Below, piece by piece: positions 1-8,682 of a stretch of DNA of 64,000 nt. The stretch is from Blautia caecimuris (lineage in GTDB: Bacteria > Bacillota > Clostridia > Lachnospirales > Lachnospiraceae). Under the pieces are notes generated by a model that ran no database searches, had not been told where the DNA came from, and was given only the letters and a program-made list of their open reading frames with translations. The DNA is taken from NCBI RefSeq assembly GCF_024622975.1, contig NZ_JANJZT010000003.1, forward strand, positions 186,001 through 250,000, given 5' to 3'. The position numbers were made by a program, and so were the translations under genes. Numbering within the stretch: position 1 is the stretch's first letter; each line of letters starts with the position of its first letter.

Positions 1-156
1 GCTCACCGGAACTTCCAGGTAATTCTCTGACGGTTTCCGATTTACAAACACAGTTGCATCACACTTTACTTGTGCAATGTATATAAAGTTCATCCAGTAT
101 TTTTATATCAGATATACAAATACAACATAATATTTTGATATTTTTTTGACAAACTA

Positions 157-185
157 TTGACAAACCATAATTAATATGTTACCAT
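157..185 (+). promoter_or_regulatory. Promoter for fhs (sigma-A type)
   Basis: TTGACA (157-162) and TACCAT (180-185) are separated by 17 bp, and the predicted start lies just before the riboswitch. Another TTGACA at 146-151 has a poorer partner. Inferred from consensus only. Confidence 0.6.
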
Positions 186-204
186 TTCATCATCAATTTA
201 AAAC

Positions 205-276
205 ATCTCTGACAACTGGCGGAGACGTGGATAACCACAGGGGAGTCAGAGATTTGTGAAGCCGACCGTCTGGGCA
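205..276 (+). promoter_or_regulatory. ZTP/ZMP riboswitch (pfl motif)
   Basis: The stretch has the conserved parts of the pfl motif: a P1 helix (CTCTGAC 208-214 with GTCAGAG 244-250), the ACTGGCGGA core, a GTGG/CCAC hairpin, GGGGAGT, and the downstream GCCGACCGTCTGGGC segment (261-275). This class senses ZTP/ZMP (AICAR phosphates), which accumulate when 10-formyl-THF runs short, and turns on one-carbon and purine genes. Here it precedes fhs, which makes 10-formyl-THF. Its 3' end overlaps a terminator stem, so an ON switch by antitermination is expected. Confidence 0.93.
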
Positions 277-308
277 GTATTTGACACTTTCAGATACTGC
301 CCTTTTTT
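271..308 (+). terminator. Riboswitch-controlled intrinsic terminator
   Basis: GGGCAGTAT (272-280) pairs with ATACTGCCC (294-302), followed by a T run (303-308). The left arm shares GGGC with the conserved ligand-binding segment of the riboswitch, so folding of the aptamer and of the terminator should exclude each other. Confidence 0.9.
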
Positions 309-371
309 ACTCAGACAGGATATTTTTTCTGTCCGGGTTCAGGCTTCCGTTTATGAAAGGAGACAAAACTT

Positions 372-2060
372 ATGGGATTCAAGAGTGACATCGAAATCGC
401 ACAGGAATGCGAAATGAAACCAATTACTGAGATCGCTGCAAAAGCAGGTATTGATGACAAATATCTGGAGCAGTACGGAAAGTACAAAGCAAAAATCGAC
501 TACAATCTTCTGAAAGAAACCGACAAACAGGACGGCAAGCTGATCCTTGTTACAGCTATCAACCCTACACCGGCAGGCGAGGGAAAAACAACTACAACTG
601 TAGGTCTTGCTGACGGTATGCAGAAGCTTGGCAAAAACGTTATGGTAGCTCTTCGTGAGCCATCTCTCGGACCGGTATTCGGTGTAAAAGGCGGCGCAGC
701 AGGCGGCGGCTATGCACAGGTTGTTCCTATGGAAGATATCAACCTTCATTTTACAGGTGACTTCCATGCAATCGGCGCAGCAAACAACCTTCTTGCAGCA
801 ATGATCGACAACCATATTTTCCAGGGCAACGCTCTTAACATTGACCCAAGAAAGATCACATGGAGAAGATGTGTGGATATGAATGACCGTCAGCTTCGTA
901 ATGTAGTAGACGGCCTTGGCGGAAAGACAAACGGTATGCCTCGTGAAGACGGCTACGACATTACTGTTGCTTCTGAGATCATGGCAGTTCTGTGTCTTGC
1001 AAGCGATATCAAAGACCTGAAAGAACGTCTTTCCAGAATCATCATCGGATATACATACGGTAAAGTTTCTGAGCAGAAACCGGTAACAGCAGGCGATCTT
1101 CACGCTGAGGGCGCTATGACAGCACTTCTGAAAGACGCTCTGAAACCAAACCTTGTTCAGACTCTTGAGCATGTTCCTGCAATCGTACACGGCGGACCAT
1201 TCGCTAATATCGCTCATGGCTGTAACTCTGTAACAGCTACAAAAATGTCTCTGAAACTGGCTGATTACACAATTACAGAGGCTGGCTTCGGCGCTGACCT
1301 TGGTGCTGAGAAATTCCTTGACATCAAATGCCGTATGGCAGGTCTGAAACCAAACGCTGTTGTTGTTGTTGCAACTGTTCGTGCTCTGAAATACAATGGC
1401 GGCGTTGCAAAAGCTGACCTGAACAACGAGAACCTTGAGGCTCTTGAAAAAGGTCTCCCGAACCTTCTGAAACATGTAAGCAATATTACAAATGTATACA
1501 AACTTCCATGTGTAGTTGCTATCAATGCTTTCCCAACAGATACCAAGGCAGAGCTTGATCTTGTAGAGGCAAAATGTAAAGAAATGGGCGTAAACGTAGC
1601 TCTTTCTGAAGTATGGGCAAAAGGTGGCGAAGGCGGTCTGAAGCTTGCAGAAGAAGTAATCCGTCTCTGCGAAGAGCCAAATGATGACTTCTCCTACTCC
1701 TATGAGCTGGAAGGCTCCATTGAGGACAAACTGAACCAGATCGTTCAGAAAATCTACGGCGGCAAGAGAGTTGTCCTTACAGCTAACGCTCAGAAACAGG
1801 CAAAACAGCTTGAAGATCTTGGCTTTGGCAACTGCCCGATCTGTGTTGCAAAAACACAGTACAGCCTGACAGATGACCAGACAAAACTGGGCGCTCCTAC
1901 AGACTTTGAGGTAACTGTACGTAACCTGAAGATTTCTGCAGGTGCAGGCTTTATCGTAGCCCTTACCGGCGAAATCATGACAATGCCAGGACTTCCAAAA
2001 GTACCGGCAGCTGAGAAGATTGACGTTGACGAGACAGGTAAGATCACAGGTCTGTTCTAA
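372..2060 (+). CDS. fhs: Formate--tetrahydrofolate ligase
   Basis: This enzyme makes 10-formyl-THF from formate, THF and ATP. It feeds purine and glycine metabolism and is the entry to the methyl branch of the Wood-Ljungdahl pathway in acetogens. At 562 residues it is of normal length, with the P-loop-like [11 protein letters not shown] near residues 66-76 and the family segment [22 protein letters not shown] around 95-116. AAAGGAG lies 9-16 bases before the ATG. It is a single-gene unit between the ZTP riboswitch and a strong terminator. No other pathway genes are adjacent, but the corrinoid/methyl-THF locus 12 kb away would deliver methyl-THF to the same C1 pool. Confidence 0.98.
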   Translation: MGFKSDIEIAQECEMKPITEIAAKAGIDDKYLEQYGKYKAKIDYNLLKETDKQDGKLILVTAINPTPAGEGKTTTTVGLADGMQKLGKNVMVALREPSLGPVFGVKGGAAGGGYAQVVPMEDINLHFTGDFHAIGAANNLLAAMIDNHIFQGNALNIDPRKITWRRCVDMNDRQLRNVVDGLGGKTNGMPREDGYDITVASEIMAVLCLASDIKDLKERLSRIIIGYTYGKVSEQKPVTAGDLHAEGAMTALLKDALKPNLVQTLEHVPAIVHGGPFANIAHGCNSVTATKMSLKLADYTITEAGFGADLGAEKFLDIKCRMAGLKPNAVVVVATVRALKYNGGVAKADLNNENLEALEKGLPNLLKHVSNITNVYKLPCVVAINAFPTDTKAELDLVEAKCKEMGVNVALSEVWAKGGEGGLKLAEEVIRLCEEPNDDFSYSYELEGSIEDKLNQIVQKIYGGKRVVLTANAQKQAKQLEDLGFGNCPICVAKTQYSLTDDQTKLGAPTDFEVTVRNLKISAGAGFIVALTGEIMTMPGLPKVPAAEKIDVDETGKITGLF

Positions 2061-2098
2061 TCACGGTCACTCATAGATACTCTATAAGTAATATACAG

Positions 2099-2137
2099 AA
2101 AACCGTCCGGAAGCGAACCTCTCCGGACGGTTTTCTA
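2099..2137 (+). terminator. Terminator of fhs
   Basis: A 12-bp stem (AACCGTCCGGA/TCCGGACGGTT) with a short loop is followed by TTTTCTATTTT. Confidence 0.9.
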
Positions 2138-2242
2138 TTTTAAATATCTGCCGCAAATTTAATGCAATAAAAGTTAATAGAAATACATTTTCTGTCACAA
2201 ATTTCAATAAAATTTTTTATCAATCCCCGGATATCTGCCCTT

Positions 2243-3055
2243 TCACAGGGACTCTTCTACAGCAATCTCCACTTTTGTGACGTAATCATTTTCATCTGTT
2301 ATGGCAAAATCATTCATACCTGATTCAAATGCAAAACCTTTTAACTTAAGATTCTTCCTCTCTGCAAATACCAGCATTTTTTCATAAAGCTCAGGCAGCC
2401 TTTCCCATATTCCTCTCTGGTATCCGCAAAGACAAAGTCCCTTTTTCCTTATCAGAATCTCTCCGCCTTTTTCTGTTTTCAGCGCAGGAGAAAAAACTCC
2501 GTCATACTTTTCAAACCTCTTTTTTCTCACCTTATCCACAGAAATATAGCTACCGATTCCCATTCTGCACTGTTCAATTCCCCAGCAATCCTTTGCACAG
2601 GAAAACAGATCCTTTAAATTTTCTTCTTTAATATCAAAGGGAATTACCCGGAAACGCTCCTCCGGAAGCAGCTTCAACTCTATAAACATATCATCCACAC
2701 GACTGCATACTGCAAGCTGCTCTTTCCTGACTTTCAGAATCTCTTTTGTCTTTTCCAGCCTTTGTATTTCTCTGTTTATCTCATTTATTTTTTCATTTGC
2801 CAGTTCCATAAATTTATCCGGTCCGGGCTCCTGGACATAAGAACGGATTTCCCGAATGCTCATATTCAGCTCTTTCAGCATACGGATATATTCAAAATCA
2901 ATACTCTGACGGCTGGTATAATAACGGTACTGATTCTCCCCTTTTCTTTCCGGGGAAAACAGTCCTACGGAATCATAATAATGCAGAGTTCTGGGATTTA
3001 CCTCATGAATAGCTGCAAACTGGGCTGTTGTTAAATTTATTTCCTGATTTTTCAT
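2243..3055 (-). CDS. MerR-family transcriptional regulator with effector-binding domain
   Basis: The N-terminal winged helix-turn-helix (about residues 8-75) has the MerR signature TLHYYDSVGLFSPERKGENQYRYY. A long dimerisation helix follows (about 85-125), then a C-terminal domain resembling the GyrI/BmrR-type ligand-binding fold, as in multidrug-sensing MerR proteins. It is divergent from a MATE efflux gene, and the intergenic region holds a dyad between promoter elements spaced by 19 bp, typical of MerR targets. It probably senses a toxic organic compound and activates the pump. The ligand is unknown. Confidence 0.9.
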   Translation of the reverse strand: MKNQEINLTTAQFAAIHEVNPRTLHYYDSVGLFSPERKGENQYRYYTSRQSIDFEYIRMLKELNMSIREIRSYVQEPGPDKFMELANEKINEINREIQRLEKTKEILKVRKEQLAVCSRVDDMFIELKLLPEERFRVIPFDIKEENLKDLFSCAKDCWGIEQCRMGIGSYISVDKVRKKRFEKYDGVFSPALKTEKGGEILIRKKGLCLCGYQRGIWERLPELYEKMLVFAERKNLKLKGFAFESGMNDFAITDENDYVTKVEIAVEESL

Positions 3056-3064
3056 ATTTCCCTC

Positions 3065-3095
3065 TTGACTTTACACTTACTGTAAAGTTTATGAT
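3065..3095 (+). promoter_or_regulatory. MerR-type promoter/operator of the MATE gene
   Basis: TTGACT (3065-3070) and TATGAT (3090-3095) are spaced by 19 bp. Between and over the -35 is the perfect inverted repeat ACTTTAC/GTAAAGT (3068-3074, 3082-3088). The stretched spacer with a central dyad is the hallmark of MerR-activated promoters, where the regulator untwists DNA to align the two elements. Confidence 0.82.
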
Positions 3096-3130
3096 ATCTC
3101 ATGCACAACAAAAATACAAGGAGGAATTTT

Positions 3131-4478
3131 ATGAATCAGACAAAAGACAAATCTCTGAATGCCTATCAGAAACCAGTCACTTTCAAAAATATCATACTCT
3201 TTACACTGCCAACCATAGCCATGTCTCTGTTTATGTCCTTTTATACCATGGTAGACGGGCTTTTTGTATCAAGGCTCATCGGAACGAATGCTCTTTCAGC
3301 TATTAATCTCACTGCCCCTGTTATTTCTCTGGTTACTGCTGTTTCTACCATGCTGGCTACCGGTGGCAGCGCTGTTATCATGAAAAAAATGGGGGAAAAG
3401 AAAGAAAAAGAAGCCCGGCAGGAATTTTACCAGTCTGATACTTGTAAATGTCCTGGTCGGTCTTATTATGGGTACGATTGGATACTTTGCCATGAACATG
3501 ATTTTTTCCAATATGAAGCTTTCTCTGGAAGTCATGGGCTATTGCCGGGATTATCTTGGTCATTACCTGATTTTTACTATCCCGATCCTTTTAATGAATA
3601 ATTTTTCTCTTTACCTGATTGCCTCCGGCAAATCTTCCCTGTCCTTTATCTGTTCTGTTGCAGGAGGAATTGCAAATATTATCCTTGATTATGTCTTTAT
3701 ACAGATACTTGGAATGGGAATCGGCGGCGCTGCCGTGGCAACCGGAATAGGCTATTCTGTTACTACAGCAGTCGGATTTATTGTATTCTCGCAAAGAAAA
3801 AACATGCTTCACTTTGTAAAACCTGTATATCGTTTCTCTGTACTGAAAAAAACAGTAACCAACGGCTGCTCTGAAATGGCAACTGCTCTGGTAACAGGAA
3901 TCACGACTCTGATTTTTAACTGGACCATGCTGAAATATGTTGGCGAAGACGGTGTTGCTGCCATTACCATCATCATGTATGTACTGATGTTTGTCAGCTC
4001 CCTTTTCAGCGGATATTCCTATGGAGCTGCACCTATGATCAGCTATTATTACGGCGCTCAGAACCATCTTAAACTGAAAAAGCTGGTGCGCCTGAGCCTG
4101 AAGATCATTACAGGAATCTCTATAAGCGCTGCCCTGATCTCCCTGCTGATTACTGAACCTCTGGTGTCTGTTTTTACCAAACCGGCATCCCCGGTTTATC
4201 AGCTTGCTGTTACCGGAAACCGGATCTGCACAACTGCTCTTTTATTTATTGGATTTAATATTTTTTCCAGCGGGATGTTTACTGCTTTGAATAACGGAAT
4301 AGTATCTGCAGTACTTGCTTTCACCAGATCCTTTGTTTTTATGATCGTCTGCCTTCTGGCCCTTCCTGCCCTTTTAGGTGTTACCGGAATCTGGCTTGCC
4401 AATCCTGCCGCTGAACTGCTGGCAGTAATTCTGGCTGCATGGATGCTTATGAAATACAGAAAAAAATACAGGTACTGA
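3131..4478 (+). pseudogene. MATE-family multidrug efflux pump, frameshifted
   Basis: The ATG at 3131 has AAGGAGG upstream. The first frame encodes a MATE N-terminus (about 97 residues, through GEKKEKEARQ). The reading then continues one frame over as NFTSLILVNVLVGLIMGTIGYF and on to 4478. Removing one G of the GG at 3421-3422 joins both parts into about 448 residues with the usual 12 membrane helices, a normal MATE length. Either the strain carries a recent inactivating insertion or this is a sequencing error. A terminator-like hairpin follows the stop. It is divergent from and likely controlled by the MerR gene. Confidence 0.85.
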
Positions 4479-4482
4479 CAAG

Positions 4483-4516
4483 TATGGGAGAGCGTTTTCC
4501 TATTCGCTCTCCCATA
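4483..4516. terminator. Perfect 12-bp hairpin between convergent genes
   Basis: TATGGGAGAGCG (4483-4494) and CGCTCTCCCATA (4505-4516) are perfectly complementary with a 10-base loop. It sits between the ends of the MATE gene (+) and the HEPN gene (-). There is no long T run on either side, so it is a terminator or 3'-end stabiliser. Confidence 0.65.
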
Positions 4517-4540
4517 AACTGTCATCTAAAATCCATTTTT

Positions 4541-4942
4541 CTATTTCTGACTTTCCAGATATTTCCTTACCGCTTCCCTGGTTTCTTCTACTGCCTCCCA
4601 ACACTCTTCTACATCTTCTTTTCCAACAATAAACGCACCGTCTCCGGGATATCTTGTAGAAAAATAATAGCCATCTGCCTGCAGTATCACTTTCCAGTTT
4701 CCTTCAAATTCCGGAATCTGCTCCTGTATGAACCTTCTCAGAAATCTCAGTGAATATGTCTGAAGGATTCGGGTTGTATCACAATCCAGCACATAGGTAT
4801 CTATCATATGTTTCAGATATCTCTCGCAGATGTTCTGTGCGGCAGAACACATAATATTGCCTACACGGCCTTCTTTTTTATCTTTTAGAAGAAACTGATA
4901 GTCATTTTCTGCCAGGTCAAAATAACTCAGTCCTTTTTCCAT
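4541..4942 (-). CDS. HEPN-domain protein (putative toxin of HEPN/MNT pair)
   Basis: A 133-residue all-helical protein of the HEPN type. The segment AAQNICERYLKHMIDTY (about 34-50) and the later YYFSTRYPGD (about 92-101) fit the prokaryotic HEPN family that pairs with minimal nucleotidyltransferases. In such pairs HEPN is often an RNase-like toxin and MNT silences it. The start overlaps the MNT gene by 16 bp, so the two are translationally coupled. Activity is inferred; the classical R-x4-6-H motif is not clear-cut (R41 with H45 is one reading). Confidence 0.78.
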   Translation of the reverse strand: MEKGLSYFDLAENDYQFLLKDKKEGRVGNIMCSAAQNICERYLKHMIDTYVLDCDTTRILQTYSLRFLRRFIQEQIPEFEGNWKVILQADGYYFSTRYPGDGAFIVGKEDVEECWEAVEETREAVRKYLESQK

Positions 4943-5253
4943 ATCAGCTTCCCCTCCTTTTTTATATTTTCATTAAATCGGTAGCTGGTACTGAATTCTT
5001 CTCCTGAGGAAAATTTCAGATCCACTTCAGGAAGATCATACTGTTCAGGTATTACTTCGGCTCTCATTTGTCTCATAATTCTGGGAGAAGTATCATCCGA
5101 TACCTTAACCAGAACATCCACATCTGACCAGAATTTCTGTTCTCCTCTGGCATAGCTTCCATAACAGTATATTGCTGTTACATAATTGGAAAATTGTGTA
5201 CGAAGTTTCTGTACAGCCTGATCCAGTGCTTTTTTATGACGATCGTCTGACAT
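4927..5253 (-). CDS. Minimal nucleotidyltransferase (MNT-type antitoxin)
   Basis: A 108-residue DNA polymerase-beta-like nucleotidyltransferase. The active-site motif GSYARGEQKFWSDVDVLV (about residues 32-49) has the G-S and D-x-D residues, and DLKF near residue 80 may supply the third acidic residue. MNT antitoxins AMPylate or bind their HEPN partner, which is encoded just downstream with a 16-bp overlap. An alternative is an aminoglycoside adenylyltransferase-like enzyme, but the length and partner gene favour the toxin-antitoxin reading. Confidence 0.82.
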   Translation of the reverse strand: MSDDRHKKALDQAVQKLRTQFSNYVTAIYCYGSYARGEQKFWSDVDVLVKVSDDTSPRIMRQMRAEVIPEQYDLPEVDLKFSSGEEFSTSYRFNENIKKEGKLIWKKD

Positions 5254-5361
5254 TCCGTTCTCTCCCCTTCTTTATAAGCTGTGTGTAACAACAGTAGCCG
5301 TATAATTAATTTTAGTGTAGCACATCCATTCGGTTATTACTATAGCTTTTAATATTTTTGT

Positions 5362-5402
5362 AAAAAAGAAGGCTGCACTCCGCATACACGGATTTACAGC
5401 CC
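5362..5402 (-). terminator. Terminator of the xylulokinase operon
   Basis: On the minus strand GGCTG...CCG pairs with CGG...CAGCC (5371-5402), followed by TTCTTTTTT. It ends the sugar operon just after the kinase stop codon. Confidence 0.75.
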
Positions 5403-5423
5403 CCTTATTATCTTTTACAGAAT

Positions 5424-6881
5424 TTAAAACAGGTCTTTCATTGCAGGATAAAGCTTTCTGAACTTCTGGTAGCGTTCCTCATATTTCGCCACCAGCTCCG
5501 GTTCCGGCTCAACCGTATCCACTACATGAGCCATTTTCTTTCCGATGGTTTCCACATCCGGGTATGCGTCGCAGCCAACAGCCGCCAGCATGGCGCCTCC
5601 CATGGACGGTCCTTCCTCAACCTCAAGTACATCAACCTTCAGGTTCATGACGTTGGCAATGATTTTTTTCCACAGAGGGCTCTTTGCTCCCCCGCCGCAG
5701 ATCTTGGTACGTTCAATCTTAATTCCAAGGCTTCTGGCAACCTCAAGGGAATCGCGAAGACCAAAGGCAACGCCCTCCAGAACAGCCTGAGTCATATCTG
5801 CTCTCGTAGAGTCCATGGACATGCCAAAGAACACGCCTCTGGCATCCGGATTATTGTGAGGAGACCGCTCTCCCATCAGATACGGAAGGAAGAATACACG
5901 GTTCTCTCCAAGCTTATTGATAGGCGCCTGCTCTGCCGCAAAATCCTTTGTCTGAAGGATTTCTTCTGCCCACCACTTATTGCAGGAGGCAGCGCTTAAC
6001 ATGCATCCCATCAGATGATAGCTTCCGTCTGCGTGACAGAAGGAATGAAGAGCATTGTTTTCATCAACGCCAAAATCTTTACTGGAAATAAAGATTGTTC
6101 CTGAGGTTCCAAGAGAGATGTTGCACTGTCCGTCTCCCACTGTTCCTGTTCCAACAGCAGCGGCAGCATTGTCTCCTGCGCCTGCAACAACCTTTACATT
6201 TTCCGAGAATCCAAGCTCGTCTGCAATGGATTTTTTGAGAGTTCCCACAACCTGCCAGCTCTCATAAAGCTTTGGAAGCTGTTCTTCTTTTACACCACAG
6301 ATCTCCATCATTTCCTTTGACCAGCAGCGGTTCTTAACATCCAGAAGAAGCATTCCGGAAGCATCGGAAACGTCTGTGCAGAAAGAACCTGACAGACAAT
6401 ATGCAAGGTAATCCTTTGGCAGCATGATCTTTGCGATGCGGGCAAATTTGTCCGGCTCATTCTTTTTCATCCACAGAATCTTCGGGGCAGTAAAGCCTGC
6501 AAAGGCAATGTTTGCGGTGTATTCAGACAGCTTATTCTTGCCGATTTCGTTATTCAGATACTCTGTTTCCTCCTGGGTACGTCCGTCATTCCAGAGGATA
6601 GCAGGGCGGATCACCTGATCATTTTCATCCAGAGTTACAAGGCCGTGCATCTGACCTCCAAAGCCGATTCCGGCAACTTCTTTGCGGTCAATATCCTTTG
6701 TCAGCTCCTTCATTCCCTCCATGCTCTGAGCAAACCAGTCCTGCGGATTCTGTTCCGACCAGCCCGGATGAGGGAAAAATAATGGATATTCCTTTGATAC
6801 AATATTACAGATTTTTCCGGATTCCTCCATAAGCAGAAGCTTTACAGCAGAGGTTCCCAGATCAATTCCAATATAGTACAT
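5424..6881 (-). CDS. xylB: Xylulokinase (FGGY-family carbohydrate kinase)
   Basis: It phosphorylates a ketopentose, most likely D-xylulose to xylulose 5-phosphate, for the pentose phosphate pathway. At 485 residues it has the full two-domain ASKHA fold: GIDLGTSAVK at the N-terminus, the substrate segment GFGGQMHGLV (about 74-83), AGAGDNAAAAVGTG (about 234-247), and the C-terminal ATP-site motif ICGGGAKSPLWKKIIAN. It is the last gene of a minus-strand block with an isomerase, a DUF4867 protein and an AraC regulator. With a fucose/arabinose-type isomerase upstream, ribulose-type ketoses are possible alternative substrates. Confidence 0.9.
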   Translation of the reverse strand: MYYIGIDLGTSAVKLLLMEESGKICNIVSKEYPLFFPHPGWSEQNPQDWFAQSMEGMKELTKDIDRKEVAGIGFGGQMHGLVTLDENDQVIRPAILWNDGRTQEETEYLNNEIGKNKLSEYTANIAFAGFTAPKILWMKKNEPDKFARIAKIMLPKDYLAYCLSGSFCTDVSDASGMLLLDVKNRCWSKEMMEICGVKEEQLPKLYESWQVVGTLKKSIADELGFSENVKVVAGAGDNAAAAVGTGTVGDGQCNISLGTSGTIFISSKDFGVDENNALHSFCHADGSYHLMGCMLSAASCNKWWAEEILQTKDFAAEQAPINKLGENRVFFLPYLMGERSPHNNPDARGVFFGMSMDSTRADMTQAVLEGVAFGLRDSLEVARSLGIKIERTKICGGGAKSPLWKKIIANVMNLKVDVLEVEEGPSMGGAMLAAVGCDAYPDVETIGKKMAHVVDTVEPEPELVAKYEERYQKFRKLYPAMKDLF

Positions 6882-6940
6882 ATTTTCCGTCCTTTCTTTT
6901 ATTTCAGTCCGATTTTCAGTACGGTTTTTATTTTTAAACT

Positions 6941-6968
6941 ACACATCCCGGGTTTCCCCGGGACGTGT
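6941..6968 (-). other. Intergenic hairpin between isomerase and kinase
   Basis: ACACxTCCCGGG and CCCGGGAxGTGT form a 12-bp stem with one mismatch around a 4-base loop. No T run follows on the minus strand. In the 186-bp gap inside the operon it may stabilise or process the mRNA and so set the ratio of isomerase to kinase. Confidence 0.55.
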
Positions 6969-7067
6969 ATCTTTTATTGTTCACAAAGCTGATTTTTATT
7001 CCCTCCGGCCTGCGGCAATGGATTTTCAGCCTGTATATTTCAGAATTTTATCATCTGGAGAATGATC

Positions 7068-8552
7068 TTATCCCCATGGATTTTCTGTAGGATATCTTAC
7101 GCCTGCCGGCTGATTGTAACCGATCTCTTCTACCGGAACGCCAATGTATTTGAATACCTCAAACAGAGCTTTTCCATAATGTCCGAAAGCAACTGCGCCG
7201 TGATGCGGATAGCCTCCCTCAATAAGAACGTGACGGTAGAAACGTCCCATTTCCGGAATCGCAAATACGCCGATAGAGCCAAAGGATCTTGTAGCAACCG
7301 GAAGCACTTCACCATGTGCAATATAAGCGCGGAGCTTGTTGTCAGCAGTGCTCTGCAGACGATAGAAGGTGATGTCTCCAGGCTGGATATCGCCTTCCAG
7401 AGTACCCTGTGTTACTTCTTCCGGAAGAGCTCTTGCCATGATCATCTGGTATTTCATCTCACAGGAAACAAGTTTGCCGGAAGCAGTATTTCCGCAGTGG
7501 AATCCCATGAAAGTATCTTTCAGAGTGTAGTTATATTTGCCCTCAATGGACTCTTTATACATATCCTTTGGAACAGTGTTGTTGATATCCAGAAGTGTAA
7601 CTGCATCCTGGCTTACAACAGTTCCGATAAACTCACTTAAAGTACCATAAATATCAACCTCGCAGGAAACCGGAATTCCCTGTGCGGTAAGGCGGCTGTT
7701 TACATAACATGGAACAAAGCCAAACTGTGTCTGGAATGCTGGCCAGCATTTTCCTGCAATGGCAACATATTTGCGGTATCCTCTGTGCTCCTCAACCCAG
7801 TCCTTTAATGTCAGCTCATACTGTGCAAGCTTTGCAAGGATTTCAGGTTTCTTATTACCTTCGCCAAGCTCTTCCTCCATCTCTTTTACAACTGCTGGAA
7901 TACGCTCGTCACCTGCGTGTTTGTTAAATGCCTCAAACAGGTCAAGCTCAGAGTTCTCTTCAATTTCAACGCCAATGTTATAAAGCTGTTTGATCGGTGC
8001 GTTACATGCAAGGAAGTTCAGCGGACGCGGTCCAAAGCTGATGATCTTCAGATTATTCAGTCCTTCGATTGCTCTTGCGATCGGCAGGAACTCATGAATC
8101 ATATCCGCGCAGTCCTCTGCGTCTCCAACAGGATATTCCGGAATGTAAGCTTTTACGTTGCGAAGCTGCAGGTTATAGCTTGCGTTCAGCATACCGCAAT
8201 ATGCGTCTCCACGTCCCTGACAGAGATCATTCTGTGTCTCCTCTGCTGCTGCGATAAACATTTTCGGTCCGTCGAAATGCTTTGCAAGAAGTGTCTCGGA
8301 GATCTCCGGACCAAAGTTTCCAAGGTATACACAAAGAGCGTTGCAGCCTGCTTTTTTGATGTCTTCAAGAGCTTGAACCATATGAATCTCGCTCTCTACA
8401 ATACAGATTGGACATTCATAAATATCCTTTGCGTCATATTTCTTTGTGTAGGCCTCAACAAGAGCTTTTCTTCTGTTTACAGAAAGGCTTTCCGGGAAAC
8501 AGTCTCTGCTGACTGCAACGATTCCAACTTTTACTTCTGGCATGTTATTCAT
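7068..8552 (-). CDS. L-fucose/L-arabinose isomerase family protein
   Basis: A sugar aldose-ketose isomerase of the FucI/AraA superfamily, about 494 residues. The N-terminal half holds the substrate/Rossmann-like region (VGIVAVSRDCFPESL) and the C-terminal half the metal-site region with GGYPHHGAVAFGHYG near the end. I place the start at 8552 rather than 8567, because GGAGG lies in the first codons of the longer form with good spacing to the inner ATG. It sits upstream of xylulokinase and downstream of the DUF4867 gene. The exact sugar (fucose, D-arabinose, L-arabinose or another) cannot be read from sequence. Confidence 0.85.
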   Translation of the reverse strand: MNNMPEVKVGIVAVSRDCFPESLSVNRRKALVEAYTKKYDAKDIYECPICIVESEIHMVQALEDIKKAGCNALCVYLGNFGPEISETLLAKHFDGPKMFIAAAEETQNDLCQGRGDAYCGMLNASYNLQLRNVKAYIPEYPVGDAEDCADMIHEFLPIARAIEGLNNLKIISFGPRPLNFLACNAPIKQLYNIGVEIEENSELDLFEAFNKHAGDERIPAVVKEMEEELGEGNKKPEILAKLAQYELTLKDWVEEHRGYRKYVAIAGKCWPAFQTQFGFVPCYVNSRLTAQGIPVSCEVDIYGTLSEFIGTVVSQDAVTLLDINNTVPKDMYKESIEGKYNYTLKDTFMGFHCGNTASGKLVSCEMKYQMIMARALPEEVTQGTLEGDIQPGDITFYRLQSTADNKLRAYIAHGEVLPVATRSFGSIGVFAIPEMGRFYRHVLIEGGYPHHGAVAFGHYGKALFEVFKYIGVPVEEIGYNQPAGVRYPTENPWG

Positions 8553-8682
8553 GATTTTTTCCTCCATTTTTTCTGTTATTTATTGGTTTATAGTTGTTTT
8601 TATACGACTGCGTATAAGTTTTATAAATATCTCTTTATAATTTTCTTTTTATAAATCTTCTGATTTTTCTGATGCTGCATCC

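Noticed and set aside
351-1475. 374-codon open frame on the minus strand inside fhs
   Set aside because: It is fully antisense to a certain fhs gene, is Cys/Phe/Val-rich as shadows of GC-skewed codons are, has no ribosome site and matches no family I know.
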